A stretch of DNA of 64,000 nt. Source: Amaurobius ferox. Its lineage: Eukaryota > Arthropoda > Arachnida > Araneae > Amaurobiidae. A program made the translations under genes and the position numbers. The notes under the pieces were generated by a model. The model was not told where the DNA came from, did no database searches, and was given only the letters and a program-made list of their open reading frames with translations. The stretch covers positions 160,695,250 to 160,759,249 of the forward strand of contig OX578135.1 of assembly GCA_951213105.1 (NCBI GenBank), read 5' to 3'. Positions within the stretch are counted from its first letter, which is position 1. Every line of letters starts with the position of its first letter. Shown here piece after piece: positions 11,283 to 23,885 of the stretch.

Positions 11283-12100
11283 ATCTTTATCAAACTGTTT
11301 AAATAAAATTAATGAATCTCTTAGATATAAAGCCCCTGGTTATTCTATATTGAACAACAGCTTTAATTTAATTCAACATATTAGTAAGATAACACACATT
11401 TTTGATCTTTAACTTCAAACTTTAACTTCAAAGACCTTTTCAATAATATAGATATTAAAGATTTATATAGGGTTATTATCTATCTTTATAATGATTATAT
11501 TATTACTAATGGTGTTCATTTTAAAGTAAACAATTTTTCTATGCTACTGTGCACTTTGTCTTGTATAATAATTATTTAAGGCAGGATAATAACATATTTA
11601 CTGACATCAGGAGAATCCCAAGGAGGGTGTAGTATCAATACTTTAGCAAATTTATTTCGAATGCCTATAGAACTTATCAATATGTCGATGATTTAATTCA
11701 CTTTATTTTTAATAATACAGATTATATCAATATTAATATTTACCCAGCTAACCTAAAATTAATCCCTAATGAGCCTAGAATTAGTCAAAATGTTAATTAT
11801 TTAGATTTAAATTTAAGCATAGATCCTCATAATTTTAACATATTATAACTAACTTTAAAAAGATACTTATAAATTTAATATCAATAAAATACTATCCTTT
11901 AAATCATGTAATTTCATTCTATTGTTCAGGAACATCAGAATTAACTAGCTTCATAAAATACGTAGCTTCTCTGATAAAAAGTATCACTATATAGACAATA
12001 ACCTTAAAAAAATCTAAAATATACCACTATCCTGACTATTTTAATAATAATATTATTAATAATTTCAAGTATTCTTCATCATCTAATTGACATATTGTAA
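11283..12100 (+). pseudogene. Decayed reverse transcriptase fragment, copy 1 of an RT family
   Basis: Several frames interrupted by stops and shifts read, in order, NNSFNLIQHISKI, IDIKDLYRVII, a SQGGCSINTLANLF block (RT motif with G-S-LAN), YQYVDDLIHFIF (catalytic YVDD), INIYPANLKL and NYLDLNLSID. The same order of blocks appears at 32900-34880, where the family is better kept. No intact frame remains. Antisense to MTMR14. Confidence 0.75.
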
Positions 12101-12307
12101 CCGATCATTGTAACTGAATGTAGCTAAATTTGTTGGAGATGTAAACATTTTAAGCTATGTTTTCATTTACTATTTACTTAAAACTCCTGTCATTGCAGTA
12201 TCTCCCTATCACTGCACTTCTTAAAATATTATCAGTATTCAGCTGATGTTAGCTTGAATCTTTCCACCCACTTTTTCTATGTTTTCCATAATTTTACACC
12301 CACTTAT

Positions 12308-12592
12308 AAGCGGGCTCGGTAACCCAGTGGTTAGCACGAGGGAATTGCCCTCGGTAGGCCCGGGTTTTATTCCCGCCACTGTCAAAACTGCCATGTTCAT
12401 GTGGAGTACGATCACGTTAAACATGTGGGTCCGTAAGTCCTTCCGAGAGGTTGATGGAAGAGGAAGGAGTGCACAGTCCCTGTGGATGCCTCCCCCACTG
12501 GGTTCCAGTCTAAATTGAGTGGTACTTCCCCACCTTCCAAACAGTTACCTTACACCTTTCTGGTAGGTCGGACGGTCTGGGTCTCAACAACA
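12308..12592 (+). mobile_element. tRNA-derived SINE, copy S1
   Basis: A-box region GGTAACCCAGTGGTTAGCAC, a mutated B box (GGTTTTATTCC), the family's central block with ATCACGTTAAACATGTGGG, and a tail ending GGGTCTCAACAACAA. Flanked by a 10-base target duplication ACCCACTTAT at 12298-12307 and 12593-12602. It interrupts the 3' part of the RT remnant on its left. Confidence 0.9.
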
Positions 12593-12734
12593 ACCCACTT
12601 ATCTGCTCATCCTGATACATCCCTACTATTGTTGAATATTAGTGGAAAAGTCCATGCACCATTTGATATCCTGTATATGAAGTTTAGCATCTAATTTTTT
12701 TATTAATATATTCATTATTTTTCATTATACCTGT

Positions 12735-12930
12735 AGACAGAGCAAATGTGATTTTTAGTAATTTACTATGATAACCATTTTCAGAAACAGGCAATTATTT
12801 TGGGTTAATTTAGTGTGAATGTCTAACCTGATGAAGAATTCACATCTAATTAACCTTCAATTCTAGCCAAGTGCTTTTCATTTCATATAGCTTTAATGCT
12901 ATACACATTTCATTCAAATATATTCGTCTT
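12735..12930 (+). repeat. Probable 3' tail of the RT family, copy 1
   Basis: Shares AAACAGGCA, TTTGGGTTAATT and a GAATT...AATTCT...GCCA...TTTC arrangement with about 35690-35850, which also lies downstream of an RT copy of the same family. Inferred to be the retroelement's 3' untranslated end, separated from the RT by SINE S1. Confidence 0.5.
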
Positions 12931-13124
12931 ATAAGAGGATAAATCCAAAATTCACTTTCGAGTTTATAAGTCTAGCATGTCTCTCATATCGAATTTTAAT
13001 TACTACTTACTCCCTTTTCACCTTTTTTTCCCACTCATTTCTCCTTTTCATGGAAACATTATATTATTTATATGACTTACATTATTTATTGAGTTCTTGA
13101 TATGTTTTTTTTTTAAATAATCCA

Positions 13125-14540
13125 GTGGGTAACATGTCTATTTCTTGATAAGAAGGGTGTTGACATGACAATCTCTTGTTGGATCAAGAACCTATTATCT
13201 AATAGGTATATCTATGCATCTTTGCTTGGTGACAACAAGACGGTGCATGCTCTGGCAAGCTGTCCACAGGGAGGCGTACTTTCACTAATTCTCTGGTGTT
13301 TAGTTGTAGATTCTCTTCTGGACACTTAACTAGTTCCGGTGTATCCTGTGTTGGATATGCTGACGACGATGTCATCATTGCCAGAGGCAAATTTGGTAAC
13401 ACTGTCTCTGATATGATGTCCACCGCCCTTAAGGGTGTTGAGACATGGTGCAAAAATGCTGGACTTTCTGTAAATCTGCAGAAAACAACCATGGTTGCGT
13501 TCACAAAAAAATGCATTCTTAACCTTACAGACATTTGCTTCTTTGGTCAGAAGCTCATGTGCTCCAAGGAGGTAAAATTCTTAGGAATCTTCTTTGACAT
13601 GGGTCTCAACTGGAAGAGACACATGGAATACTGCATAACTAAAGCCAAAAGAATCTTCTGGTCTTGTAGAAATGCTATTGGGAGAACCTGGGGTCTGAAT
13701 CCCAAGGTTAACCATTGGATTTACTCTATGGTAATTTATCCCATCATCTCCTATGGCTCCATTATTTGGTGGTCTAGAGTCAGATGTGAAACTGCTAAAT
13801 TAGATTTAATTAAGCTTCAAAGGATGGTATGTACTGCGATCTCTGGTTGCATGAAAACCACTCCCACTGCAACTCTTGAACTTTTGCTTGGATTGCACCC
13901 TCTCTACATGCACATTGAAGCTGAGGCTCTCATTTGCATGAACAGACTTAAATATCTGAAACACTGGAAGGATTATTCTAAGTATTTATCTTGGAGTGGT
14001 CTCAACAGTAATGTTATAAATCATCCTTATTTCCATATGCCATCTGATGGTATACAGGCCCGATATACATTTGACAAGCCCTATGTAATTCAGGTCCCTT
14101 CACAGGATGACTGGAAGAAGACTCCCACCTACAATAAACAAAATTGTATTGTGTGGTACACGGATGGCTCGAAGATTGGCACCAGTACTGGTGCTGGTGT
14201 TTGCTGTCTGAATGATGGCACTAAAATGTCTTACCCTCTAGGCAATCATGCTACTATCTATCAGGCTGAGGTCTATGCTATTTTAATGTGTTGTGGAATT
14301 TGCTATGACAGAAATTATAGGAACAACCAGATTCTTATCTGTTCTGATAGTCAAGCTGCTCTTATGGCCTTAGGAAAGTCTACTATGACGTCTTCCCTTG
14401 TCTGGGAGTGCTATAATGCACTGTGTAATATTGCTAGCAATAATAAAGTCATACTCTACTGGATGCCTGGACATTCGGGCATTCCAGGAAATGAGCTGGA
14501 TGATGAATTGGCTAGGAAATGTGAAGTGTATAAGACATGA
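13125..14540 (+). pseudogene. LINE remnant: RT C-terminus and RNase H
   Basis: The left part (13159 to about 13315) reads SCWIKNLLSNRYIYASLLGD and CPQGGVLS, an RT fingers/palm stretch, then a one-base shift near 13318 moves to the frame open to 14540. That frame has the catalytic VGYADDDVII, a thumb region, KFLGIFFD, and an RNase H domain with YTDGSK, QAEVYAIL, LICSDSQAAL and MPGHSGIPGNELDDELAR. RT plus RNase H in this order fits the I/LOA/R1-type LINE group. The 5' ORF and endonuclease are missing, as is usual for 5'-truncated LINEs. The 414-residue second frame is fully open, so decay is slight. The RNase H frame ends at TGA followed by a GACA-rich stretch. Confidence 0.88.
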
Positions 14541-14589
14541 ACGTATAGTGTATAAGACAGACAGACAAACAAACAGACATTGTCTTTTA

Positions 14590-15640
14590 TTATATAGATG
14601 GATTTTGTGTTTAAAGATTATGGGAATTGTTGATATTTCCAATTTTTTACATCATTTGTTTTATTTTGGCAGTGAGTTTTCATTCTCATATTGTATTTAG
14701 CCAATTAACTTGTAAATTTATTTAGACAAACTCATATATTGTGTTTAGTCAATTGTTGAAACAGAATAAGAGTATTATGGGTACATTTTTTAATGCCATT
14801 TTATCATTTTAATTTTGGCATATACAAACGAGATCAGGATGTTTAATTCTTCAGAGATGCGAAATTCAGATCTACGCATTTGGCAAGATATTAATTTGAC
14901 AACTTTTCATAAATGTTACCAAATTGACAAAAATTTGCTAAATCAATAAAAATATCACCAAATTGAAAAAAGTCATGACAAATCAATGAAATTAATTGTA
15001 TTTTGTTTGACAAAGGTACTGTAATGATGTTTCAATAGTCCAACTGCCGCAATTGGCAAAAAATTTTACAACTTTTTCAAATGTCGCCAAATTTATAAAA
15101 ATGTTGCTAAATCAATGAAATTGTGTTTTGTTAGGGGATAATAATTAAAATGATGTTTAGGTAGGGTCTGTCTGTCACTCATCCCACTTGGCGACAAATT
15201 TGGTGACTTCTTAAAATGTTGCCAAATTAAGCAAACATTTACAGCAAATTAACAAAAATGATGCTAAATTAATGAAAATGATGCCAAATTGATGAAAATT
15301 CAATATTTTGCAAATAAATTACATTTTTTTTTAATAATCTCTGACATTTTGTGGGAATTAATTTTTTTTTTATATATGTACATTTGTTTACAAACAGGAC
15401 CAGGATATTTTATTTTTCAAATCTGCCTGTGAAGACAATTTTGTATAGCAAGAGTAGAGAGTCTCATACTTCTTTTGGGGAGAATTAAATTAAACATTTT
15501 AATAGAATGTTTTGAGTAACAATGTCATTTAGAATACTATAGGAATTTGCACATAATTGTAAATTTTAAGCTTCTTTATATTATATATTCCATATGAAGA
15601 ATGCATATACTGATAGTTTATATATTTATCGCACATATTC
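14590..15640 (+). repeat. Dispersed repeat family H, copy 2 with internal expansion
   Basis: Outer parts match 6330-6800. Between about 14870 and 15310 it has an additional block made of imperfect repeats of CCAAATTGA, GCTAAATCAATGAAA and TGATGTTTA. It abuts the LINE remnant at its left. Confidence 0.7.
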
Positions 15641-16063
15641 GAAACTGTTTTTTGCTCATTTAAACATACTATTACTCAAATTTTTACTTTTAGTGCTTTA
15701 GTAATATATATTTTTCAATTATTATCCATTTTCTCATATATTTTTATCTCCGTGTTTTTAAATATGTTGGTTCATTATAAAATGTTTCTATCATGTGGTA
15801 GCATTGCATAATGAAAAGATATTTCCTTAAAATATCCAAAATTGAAATGAACCCTGATAACACTGCACAATATGGATGTTCTTTACTAAATGGGTAGTGT
15901 AGCACTGAATTACATATCTGAATTTGAACATTCTTGGATTGTATTCTATCTATATTGTCCATTTTGCTGTCATTCTATATAGATTTTCTCAAAATGTTAA
16001 ATAAGTAAATTACAATTAATTTACTAATTTATTATTAATGCTAAAAGCAAATGCTAAAATTAC

Positions 16064-16117
<54 letters not shown>

Positions 16118-16127
16118 GGGGGGGGGG
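16064..16127. repeat. (TA)n microsatellite followed by G-run
   Basis: About 25 TA units, then a run of G. The rest of 15650-17266 is AT-rich intron in which I see no gene. Confidence 0.95.
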
Positions 16128-17280
16128 TTGTGTTGCATTTGTTTGATTGATTTCAAAATTGTAAGTAAAAACCTAAATTTAGCCTATTAAAGTTTGAAGT
16201 CATTTCTAATTAGTCATCTTATTGCAAAATTACATATAAGACGAGTTCAGAAACTTAGAAGGGAAAATTTTGACTTATTCAAAAGATCTGTAAATTATTC
16301 CCCTGTACAAAACTAAAGCACATTAAACTTAAAAAATGCTAATTTATGTAAATATAATTATACGAAAACTAAGAAAGTCCAAAAATCATTTTTTGTTTTT
16401 AAATAAACAAAAAATGTTTTGATGTCATATCAAGCAGCAAAGCAAAAGCCAAATATTACAAGAATTACGGAAAAACTTATAATTATCAAATTATTCAAGT
16501 TAAAAAAATTTATCTTATCAAAAGTAAACCATTTTACTTCAGATTAATAAAAAATTTAGAATCATTAAAATCCAAGTAGTGATATTTAAATAAACTCAAA
16601 ATTGTAGATAAAAAAAATCAATAGACATGTGTAAATTTAATACTTCCTGGTATTGATAACACATGCAATTTTAAAATTTTCATACAACAAGTTATTTTTG
16701 TTTAATAGAACGCAGTGTTATAAAGCTGATGTCAATTTATTGTAACATACAAGTATGTTTAAAAACATCTAATATTTTATGTATCTTTTCTTGAAATTGA
16801 AAATCTTAAAAACATTAAAAGGCAAATTTTAAATAATACTTATTTAAAAATATAAGTACTTAAACAAGAGACAGAATAAATGTTAGTTTATCCATATTTA
16901 AAGTATCACTATGGCAAGCTGAAACTGATAAAAGGGACTAAATTATTTCACACTCTTCAATTACAATTAAAATGTATAATAGAGAATTTAAGCATGATGA
17001 TAACTAGAAAACTTTTACTATAACATGAGTCTAACATCTGTAAAAAACTATATTAGGATTTATTAAAAGGATTCTGATCAAAGAATAGATTTCTTTTTTA
17101 TCAAGATAATTTATCTGAGAATTGAAGCTACAGGATCAATTTTTTAGCTGCAATTTAAATCCACTATGCTTAAAACATAAAACTTATGGAAGCTCATATA
17201 CTAATTTTAATTATGTAGAGAAGCAAGACTTTTCTACAGAATAATTTCAATAGTAGCTTCCTGCTCAAGTTTAATTCTGT

Positions 17281-17485
17281 TGTTGTTGTTGAGACCCAGA
17301 CCATCCGACCTACCAGAAAGGTGTAAGGTAACTGTATGGACGGCCGGGAAGTGCCACCCAATTTAGACCGGAACCCAGTGGGGGAGGCATCCACAGGGAC
17401 CGTACCCTCCTTCCCCTACCACCAACCTCTCGGAAGGACTTACGGACCCACATGTTTAACGTGATCGTACTCCGCATGAACACGG
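17281..17485 (-). mobile_element. SINE copy S2, 5'-truncated
   Basis: Minus-strand copy with tail (GTTGTTGTTGAGACCCAGAC on the plus strand) and central block but no A or B box. Flanked by a perfect 14-base target duplication AAGTTTAATTCTGT at 17267-17280 and 17486-17499. It lies 142 bases downstream of the MTMR14 exon at 17628-17808 and in the same orientation as the gene. Confidence 0.92.
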
Positions 17486-17627
17486 AAGTTTAATTCTGTG
17501 TTGATGCTCACTAGAAAAATGTAATGTTGTGTTAGCACCTCTTGGAAAAATCTAACAAAGTGTTAGTGCTCCTTAATAGCAAAAATTGTGGATCTCTGCT
17601 TTACAGAACTATGAAAACAGAACTCAC

Positions 17628-17808
17628 ATGCTTTTGACACTGTCAGATTCATCAGAATCAGGACTAGAATGAAACACAGCTGGAGAAAAATTATCTTGAC
17701 TGCAATCCAGACTTCTATAAAAAATGCTGGTGCTTCCATTTTCACGTTTGTGGAGACTAGAGGAACTTGCACTGCTACTTAAAGATGACTTTGTAGGAGA
17801 CTCTTCCT
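17628..17808 (-). CDS. MTMR14: MTMR14 exon (Ser-rich, acidic tail)
   Basis: Acceptor TTTTCAG after a pyrimidine-poor, C-run tract (plus-strand G-run 17820-17833); donor GTGAGT. 181 bases, phase 1 in and 2 out. Encodes EEESPTKSSLSSSASSSS then SLDCSQDNFSPAVFHSSPDS. Corresponds to the Ser-rich variable region that follows the phosphatase domain in MTMR14 proteins. The homopolymer C-run immediately before the acceptor is unusual for a polypyrimidine tract. Confidence 0.88.
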
Positions 17809-18264
17809 CTGAAAATAAGGGGGGGGGGGGGGGACTGTGATTCAAAATACTTAATAATAATCACTCAAATGCAAACATAAAATAGAATTTCATTTAAAAA
17901 TGGACACAGTAAAAAAAAAACACAACAGTGTTCTGAGATTTTCAGGGTCCAATAATTTTTAGCACATTAAAAACTTGTATAATATTTTAATAAAATTTCA
18001 ACATTCATTAGTAGTTATGTATTTAAGAATCAACATTTCAAAATCTTACTTAAAACAAATTTTACTGCAACAAAATCTAAAAATTATCCATTTAAAGTAC
18101 ATGCTAAACGTGAAAATGATATTTTTACGTATGTGTATAAAAGTTGATTTACTTTTTTCTTTAATTTATCCACTCCAAATATCCATTTTGAATATTATAA
18201 CCAGGGGTAAAATCTTTGTCAAAACAACCACTAACCAGCATAAATGTTTGTAGTCTGAATACTA

Positions 18265-19595
18265 CGAGGCATGTTTTTTATGTAAGTACCGTTTTGCGAT
18301 TCCGCCGCCGCAGCGCTACGGTCGGCGTTCCGCGCATGCGCGCTGGTTACCTACATCTCTTGTCTACGCACTGACGCCATTACAGTCTGATTCTTCATTG
18401 TATACGTTGTTTACTGAGTGTTTAAGATGCCTCCGACAATCGTGAGTCCCGCCGATTGTGAAGTACGGGCTGTTATACGATTTCTTAGTGCTAAAGGCGT
18501 AAAACCGATCGATATTCATCGTGAGATCTGTGAAGTTTACGGACAAAACATTATGAGTGATGGAATGGTAAGGAAATGGGTGAGAGCATTTAAAGATGGC
18601 CGCACAAATGTGCATGATGAAGAACGGAGTGGGCGTCCTTCGGTCTTTAATGAAGATTTGGTGCAGAAAGTGGAAGAAAAGGTGAGAGAAAACAGACGCT
18701 TTAGAATTTCATCAATGTGCGACTGGTTTCCTCAATATTCTCGTAGTGTTTTGTATCGCATTATGACCGAGAACTTGAATTACCGGAAATTGTGTTCACG
18801 TTGGGTTCCAAAAATGTTGACGGATTTGCACAAAACCCAACGTTTAGGCAGTGCATTGACTTTCCTTGAGCGGTACCACAATGAAGGTGAAGATTTTTTA
18901 GACCAAATTGTTACTGGTGACGAAACATGGGTGGCCTACGTCACACCAGAATCAAAACAACAATCCATGGAATGGCGACATTCATCATCACCCAAAAGAG
19001 TGAAGTTTAAGCAAACAATTTCTGCCCGGAAAATCATGTGCACAGTTTTTTGGGACAAAAAAGGAGTATTGCTAGTGGAGTTTCTGCCTCGTAATGAGAC
19101 AATCAATGCAGCGTCTTATTGTGAGACATTGAACAATCTGCGTCGTGCAATCCAGAACAAAAGACGTGGCAAGTTGAGTAAGGGTATCGTTTTGCTGCAT
19201 GACAATGCCGTCCACATGTGGCTAATCGGACCAAAGATCTCATCAAATCTTTTAAATGGGAAACTCTAGATCATCCTCCATACAGCCCTGATCTGGCGCC
19301 CAGCGACTACCATTTGTTCCTGCACTTGAAGAAACACCTGGGTGGTCAGCGTCTTCAAGACGATAACGAAGTCAAAACAGTTGTGATACAGTGGTTAACA
19401 AGTCAGGCGGCAGAATTTTATGAGGAGGGTATTCAAAAACTGGTGCCACGTTATGACAAGTGCCTCAATATTCACGGAAATTATGTAGAAAAGTAGATTA
19501 AGGTACAGGCTTTCATGTAGAAATAAAATTATTGCGATATCTTTGCACGTCTTTTTTTAATTCCAAAACGGTACTTACTTAAAAAACATGCCTCG
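18265..19595 (+). mobile_element. mariner transposon, nearly intact
   Basis: Terminal inverted repeats of 32 bases (18265-18296 and 19564-19595, one mismatch; outer end CGAGGCATGTTTTTTA), flanked by TA duplications at 18263-18264 and 19596-19597. One transposase gene fills the interior. Total 1331 bases, normal for mariner. It lies in the intron between exons 25094-25146 and 17628-17808, antisense to MTMR14. Confidence 0.95.
18427..19496 (+). pseudogene. mariner transposase with a single frameshift
   Basis: ATG at 18427; the frame runs to about 19207 and then resumes in another frame to the TAG at 19494-19496, about 356 residues in all, the family's usual size. The N-terminal paired helix-turn-helix region has EVYGQNIMSDGMVRKWVRAF and GRTNVHDEERSGRP. 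Catalytic triad: D165 in VTGDETW, D259 in LLHDNA, and the third Asp in SPDLAPSDYHLF (codon 19305-19307), which gives the D,D34D spacing of mariner once the shift is allowed for. The shift is a loss of one base in the codon after DNA (19207-19215), where relatives read DNARPH. Because only one base is missing, this copy was active recently. Confidence 0.95.
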
Positions 19596-19599
19596 TATA

Positions 19600-21200
19600 T
19601 ATACATTCATAGATTTATATTGCCTAACAGAAAAATTGACGCATCAGTGGAAACAGATTAATTTTCAAGACCTAATTACTATTACTAGAGAAACAAGCAG
19701 GCATTCTGCCCTGTAAGTAATTACAAAATAAACAGTTTATTCATGAGATATATTATAATAAAAGACAACACTCAACCACATATTGTTCTTTATATGTATA
19801 GATATTGTCATTATTCCCAGGACTGGGCAAATTATATTTACATCTAAGAGTAAACCTAAAAAATTTAGGCACTAGCTTTATATATAGTTATGTTATATTT
19901 TGCCAACATTCATACTTCTAATTAGTTCAATTTGCAAGGAGAAAAAGACACACTAAAGATTGTGTATGGTTCTATTTGTATTAGATAACTGGAAAACAAA
20001 ATTTAATAAGCTTGTATATTAACTTCACTGAGCTATATATATAGCTGAGTGATTAACATTAACATACATATTTTGCTTAGTTCAATGTCTCCCTATCTTT
20101 ATTTGATCACTGTCCCTCCCCTTTAGGAAAATTTAAAGTGTTGTTGCCTCATTGTCAATATTATGCAAGGAAAAGGGTCCTTATTTTCAGTCAAATCAAT
20201 AAATTCAGTGAAATAATTTTACTTTTAAAAAGTTGTGAAAAACTTTGTACTACAGAACAATTAAAATGCAAAATATTAAATTGATTTTAAATCATTAGGA
20301 GAAATATAATTCTTTGTAAGAACACTAGTATAAATAGTATGACATATATACTAGTATAACAGTATACAGTATTTATTTCGGCATATATATATGAACATTC
20401 AGCACACAACAATCATATATGTACAAATACTTAACACCCCTGTTCACTCTTGATGCAAATTATTAATGTTAATCATTGCTACCTTGAGTAATTTTAAACT
20501 GTGTCAAATACGTGAAATCCTTCTATGAAGTCATACAGAAATGTCTAAAAATGTGGGTCGAAAAATTTTCAGAAAATTTGCCGCTATATTTTCCAAAGAA
20601 ATTTCCACTTTTTTTTTTCTCTTTCTAATTATTTTGAAAATGGAATATAATATTCTTTTTAAACTGTTTTTTGAAAAGCAAGTAGCATTACAAGAAGACC
20701 TTGATCATTTAGTTTTTTAATTTTGAGGATGAAAAAGGAATGGAAAGGGGGGGGGGGAGTAATGTGTATGCGTTTTATTTTGAAGAGAAGGATGAAAATC
20801 AAAAGGGTAAAGGTGACATTTTACGGATTCTAAGAAAAATGCAGGTAAAAATTTTAAGAAGCATATTCACCAAGTCTTATATATATATTTTTTAACATAT
20901 GGAATGCTTTTGCAGGTTCCTTTGCTGAAGGAAATTTGCTTTTATAGCACTAAATATGTGCTTATCTCATCTTCCAGCAAATTGTCTCCTCTATCTCATG
21001 ACACTCACCCATTCAATTACAAGCAGATATTTCTTAAACAATTTTTAATATTAGGATATAATTTATTTTTAAAGAGGGTTTATTATAAACATATCTTAAA
21101 ATTTATTTTTGTCTTATGATTTTGTATATTTAAAAAAAATTATACATATAATAAACTGTGTAATTGATTTTTCTTTTTATTATTGTGATTATTATTAAGT
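19600..21200. other. AT-rich intron, nothing recognised
   Basis: No exon, transposon protein or clear repeat. There is a small palindrome AGCTATATATATAGCT near 20030 and a G-run at about 20748. Confidence 0.45.
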
Positions 21201-21209
21201 GGTAGAAAA

Positions 21210-21640
21210 GTTCTTTCAATTATCAGTAGGTATTTTTAAATAATTATAATATTCAATCATTTATTTTTTAATAAGCAGTTTTCAATTTTTCCTTATATAA
21301 ATTATATATATTTTTAATAATTTACTACTAATTAATTATAATATATATAATTATAATATATATTTAATAATTGACTCTTCATATCTATAATAAACAGTAA
21401 ATTATTTATGATTTTCAATAGGTTTAACAATATGAAATTATTTTTCAATCTAATCTTTTTGTACAATGTTTCAAATTTATGACTTGTTACATGAAAAAAT
21501 CTTGTTATGGATAAAATAGAATTATTTTATAAACTTTCAAAAGCAGTAAAGGATAATATTAAATTGTAAATGCTGACTGCAGTCTAAGAACTTTTCATGC
21601 ATAGAATTTTTTTTATATATTGCTGAATTTAAACCTTTTT
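21210..21640 (+). repeat. Dispersed repeat family B, copy 2
   Basis: Second copy of 590-1000, same orientation, with indels in the TA-rich middle. Best-kept blocks are TATAATAAACAGTAAAT and ACAATGTTTCAAATTT. Confidence 0.65.
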
Positions 21641-21843
21641 TTATCCATGTTATGTAAATGTAATATGTGTTTGATTGTAGCTGTAATATAAGAATAAATA
21701 CCTTTCAAAGTGATTTGACATATTATTTCAATTAAAATGTAATATTGAGAAAATCCCAAATGTCATATAAAAGTGAGCCATAATGTGTTATATATTTATG
21801 TTTCTTGGCATTATAACCAAAAATCTGATGTGGGCAGCACATG

Positions 21844-22580
21844 ACTTTCCCTGCATACTTATATCCACGTTATCTTTATTTTAATTAAATTTAATTCACT
21901 TTTAATTTAATTTTCATTCTCATTTGGTAACTGGACTTATTTTCAAAGGTGGCGTGGAGAAAATACGAAAAACTAAAATAACTCGAGAACGGCTAGTCCT
22001 AGTGCAATGGGGTTGGTCTTATTCCTTTCATTGTTAAAAATTGCGCATAAAACAAGCATTTAATGAATATATTTGAGCATACGTAGTTTTTAATTTTAGA
22101 TTTTGACGATTTCTGCGGGCCATTTTGCAAAAAAAGGCAGGTTATTTTTTTCCGAATCGTACCAGAATCTAATCAGCACCAGGGTAACCCACAAGAGACT
22201 TATCTACCGAATTTTGTGAAATTCGGTCCATTAGTTTTTCAGCTAGAGTGGATGCAGGCTTTTGCGGGCCATTTCGCAAAAAAGGCAGGTTTTTTTCTTA
22301 TCCCGAATCGTCCCCAAAACTAATCAGCACCAGATTCGCCCACAAGTAATTTACCTACCAAATTTTATGAAATTCGGTGAATTAGTTTTTTAGTTAGAGT
22401 GGATACAAAATCTGCACAGACAGACAGACACACAAACACACACATACAGACGTCACACTAAAAATAGCTTTTCGTATTCTAGAGGTCTCGAAATGCATAG
22501 ATCCGTTGAAAACTCGAGTAGCGATTTTCGGCATGATTCAAATACTTTCCCTATACATTACCATGTATTTCAGGGAAAGT
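21844..22580. mobile_element. Non-autonomous element family D (MITE-like), copy 1
   Basis: Begins ACTTTCCCTG (21844-21853) and ends with its exact complement CAGGGAAAGT (22571-22580). The inside has no protein but holds two related blocks, each with GCGGGCCATTT, CAAAAAAGGCAGG, CCGAATCGT and AAATTCGGT...TTAGTTTTT...AGAGTGGAT, followed by a CAGACAGACACACA stretch. A related copy is at 43379-44185. No target duplication was set. Confidence 0.7.
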
Positions 22581-23129
22581 AAAAAAATATGCATGCAGGA
22601 ATAGTTTTTCTTTTAAAACAAATTATACACTTTTATATTTGAAATTTTCTCTGTAGTAAAAAGATATGGCAATATGATATTTAAAACACACCAAAGTGTC
22701 CTCCTATTGCTTCCATAGAATATAAAAACCCCTTATTGGCCCTTTAGAATATACAGTTTTCTTCAAAAGTGAAATGCCCCTGGGGGAAGGAGGTGCTGAC
22801 AAGGTTAGAAATCAATGGTCTAACATGTATATGATCTCTTCTGGCCATATACACATGCCTCTTTTTATTTTTGAGCTAGAGATTGTGTGTGTCAGTGTAA
22901 TAATGAAGTTCAATTTGAACTTTGATCATGTTCAGAAAGGAAAAGTTTTAATCTGCTGGCCTCGTACTCTGATAACTCTATATGTAAAAATTTTAGAGAA
23001 CTGAAATTTTCAAACTGGTTATAGCCAAGTCGGAAATGTTTGATCCCATTGCCCGATTTCTATGGGGGAAGGGGGCATGATGGCATTTAGTCCAGAATTT
23101 GTATAACTTTGATTGTTTCTTATTAAAAA

Positions 23130-23885
23130 GAATTACTCGGCATCGCCCGGGTAACAAATAAGTGCCTGCTACATAAATAATACAGATACAAATAACACCT
23201 TCCAAATCGCCTGTTATGAACGAAAATTATTTTCCCTTTCATTTCAATTTAAATCATTTAGTTTCATCACATGTGTAGTCGTATGCAACTACTTGCCATG
23301 CATGTGCACAAATATCCACTTCTTGCCATAGCAATGCCCAGCACACCAGAGAAAGAACAGAATCCAAAATTTCAATTTTTATGCTTTTGGTCAATAATTA
23401 ACAGAAAATCAGAAAATAGACAAATTCAAAAAATTTATTTTGTTAGAATGCAAAGATATACACTTTTATTTCTGCCAAACTATAAAATTGTGCAAATCTT
23501 TCTTTTTCAGATGTGATGAAATAAAAAAATAAAAAATGCATATTTTAATGTACTTAAAGATAAATATGAAAAAATTGGTCCTACGGATTTGGTTTAAAGA
23601 TCATTAGAAAGAATGTTCTTCGATTTTTCATATGATGTTAAGATGGAAATTCTGTAAAACTATTTTGAATTGGTAAGGAACCAATTTGAGTGAAATTTAC
23701 ACAAAATCATAAAATAACTAAAAAACTAATTTGAATTTTTAAAAAAATCAGACCGAAGTCTGTCGTACCGGGAGTTCAGCTAACCCAGTACCAAATTTCG
23801 TAGCTGTCTGAAGTTTAGATTTTCTGCTACAGATGACACGCACAACTTTTATTATCTAAGATAAAGTATTTTTAAAAGAAGGGGG
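23130..23885 (+). repeat. Dispersed repeat family G, copy 1
   Basis: Starts near GGCATCGCCCGGGTAAC and AATAAGTGCCTGCTACATAA, ends near TTTCGTAGCTGTCTGAAG...TTTTCTGCTACAGATGAC...TTATTATCTAAGATAAAG. Related copies lie at 53975-54850 (same orientation) and 54930-55615 (opposite), with fragments near 9562-9620, 26370-26720 and 28905-28985. Non-coding; looks like a mid-sized non-autonomous element. Confidence 0.65.

Noticed and set aside
12828..12880. CTGATGA motif resembling a hammerhead
   Set aside because: There is no GAAA box after a stem II and no stem I partner, so it fails the hammerhead core.
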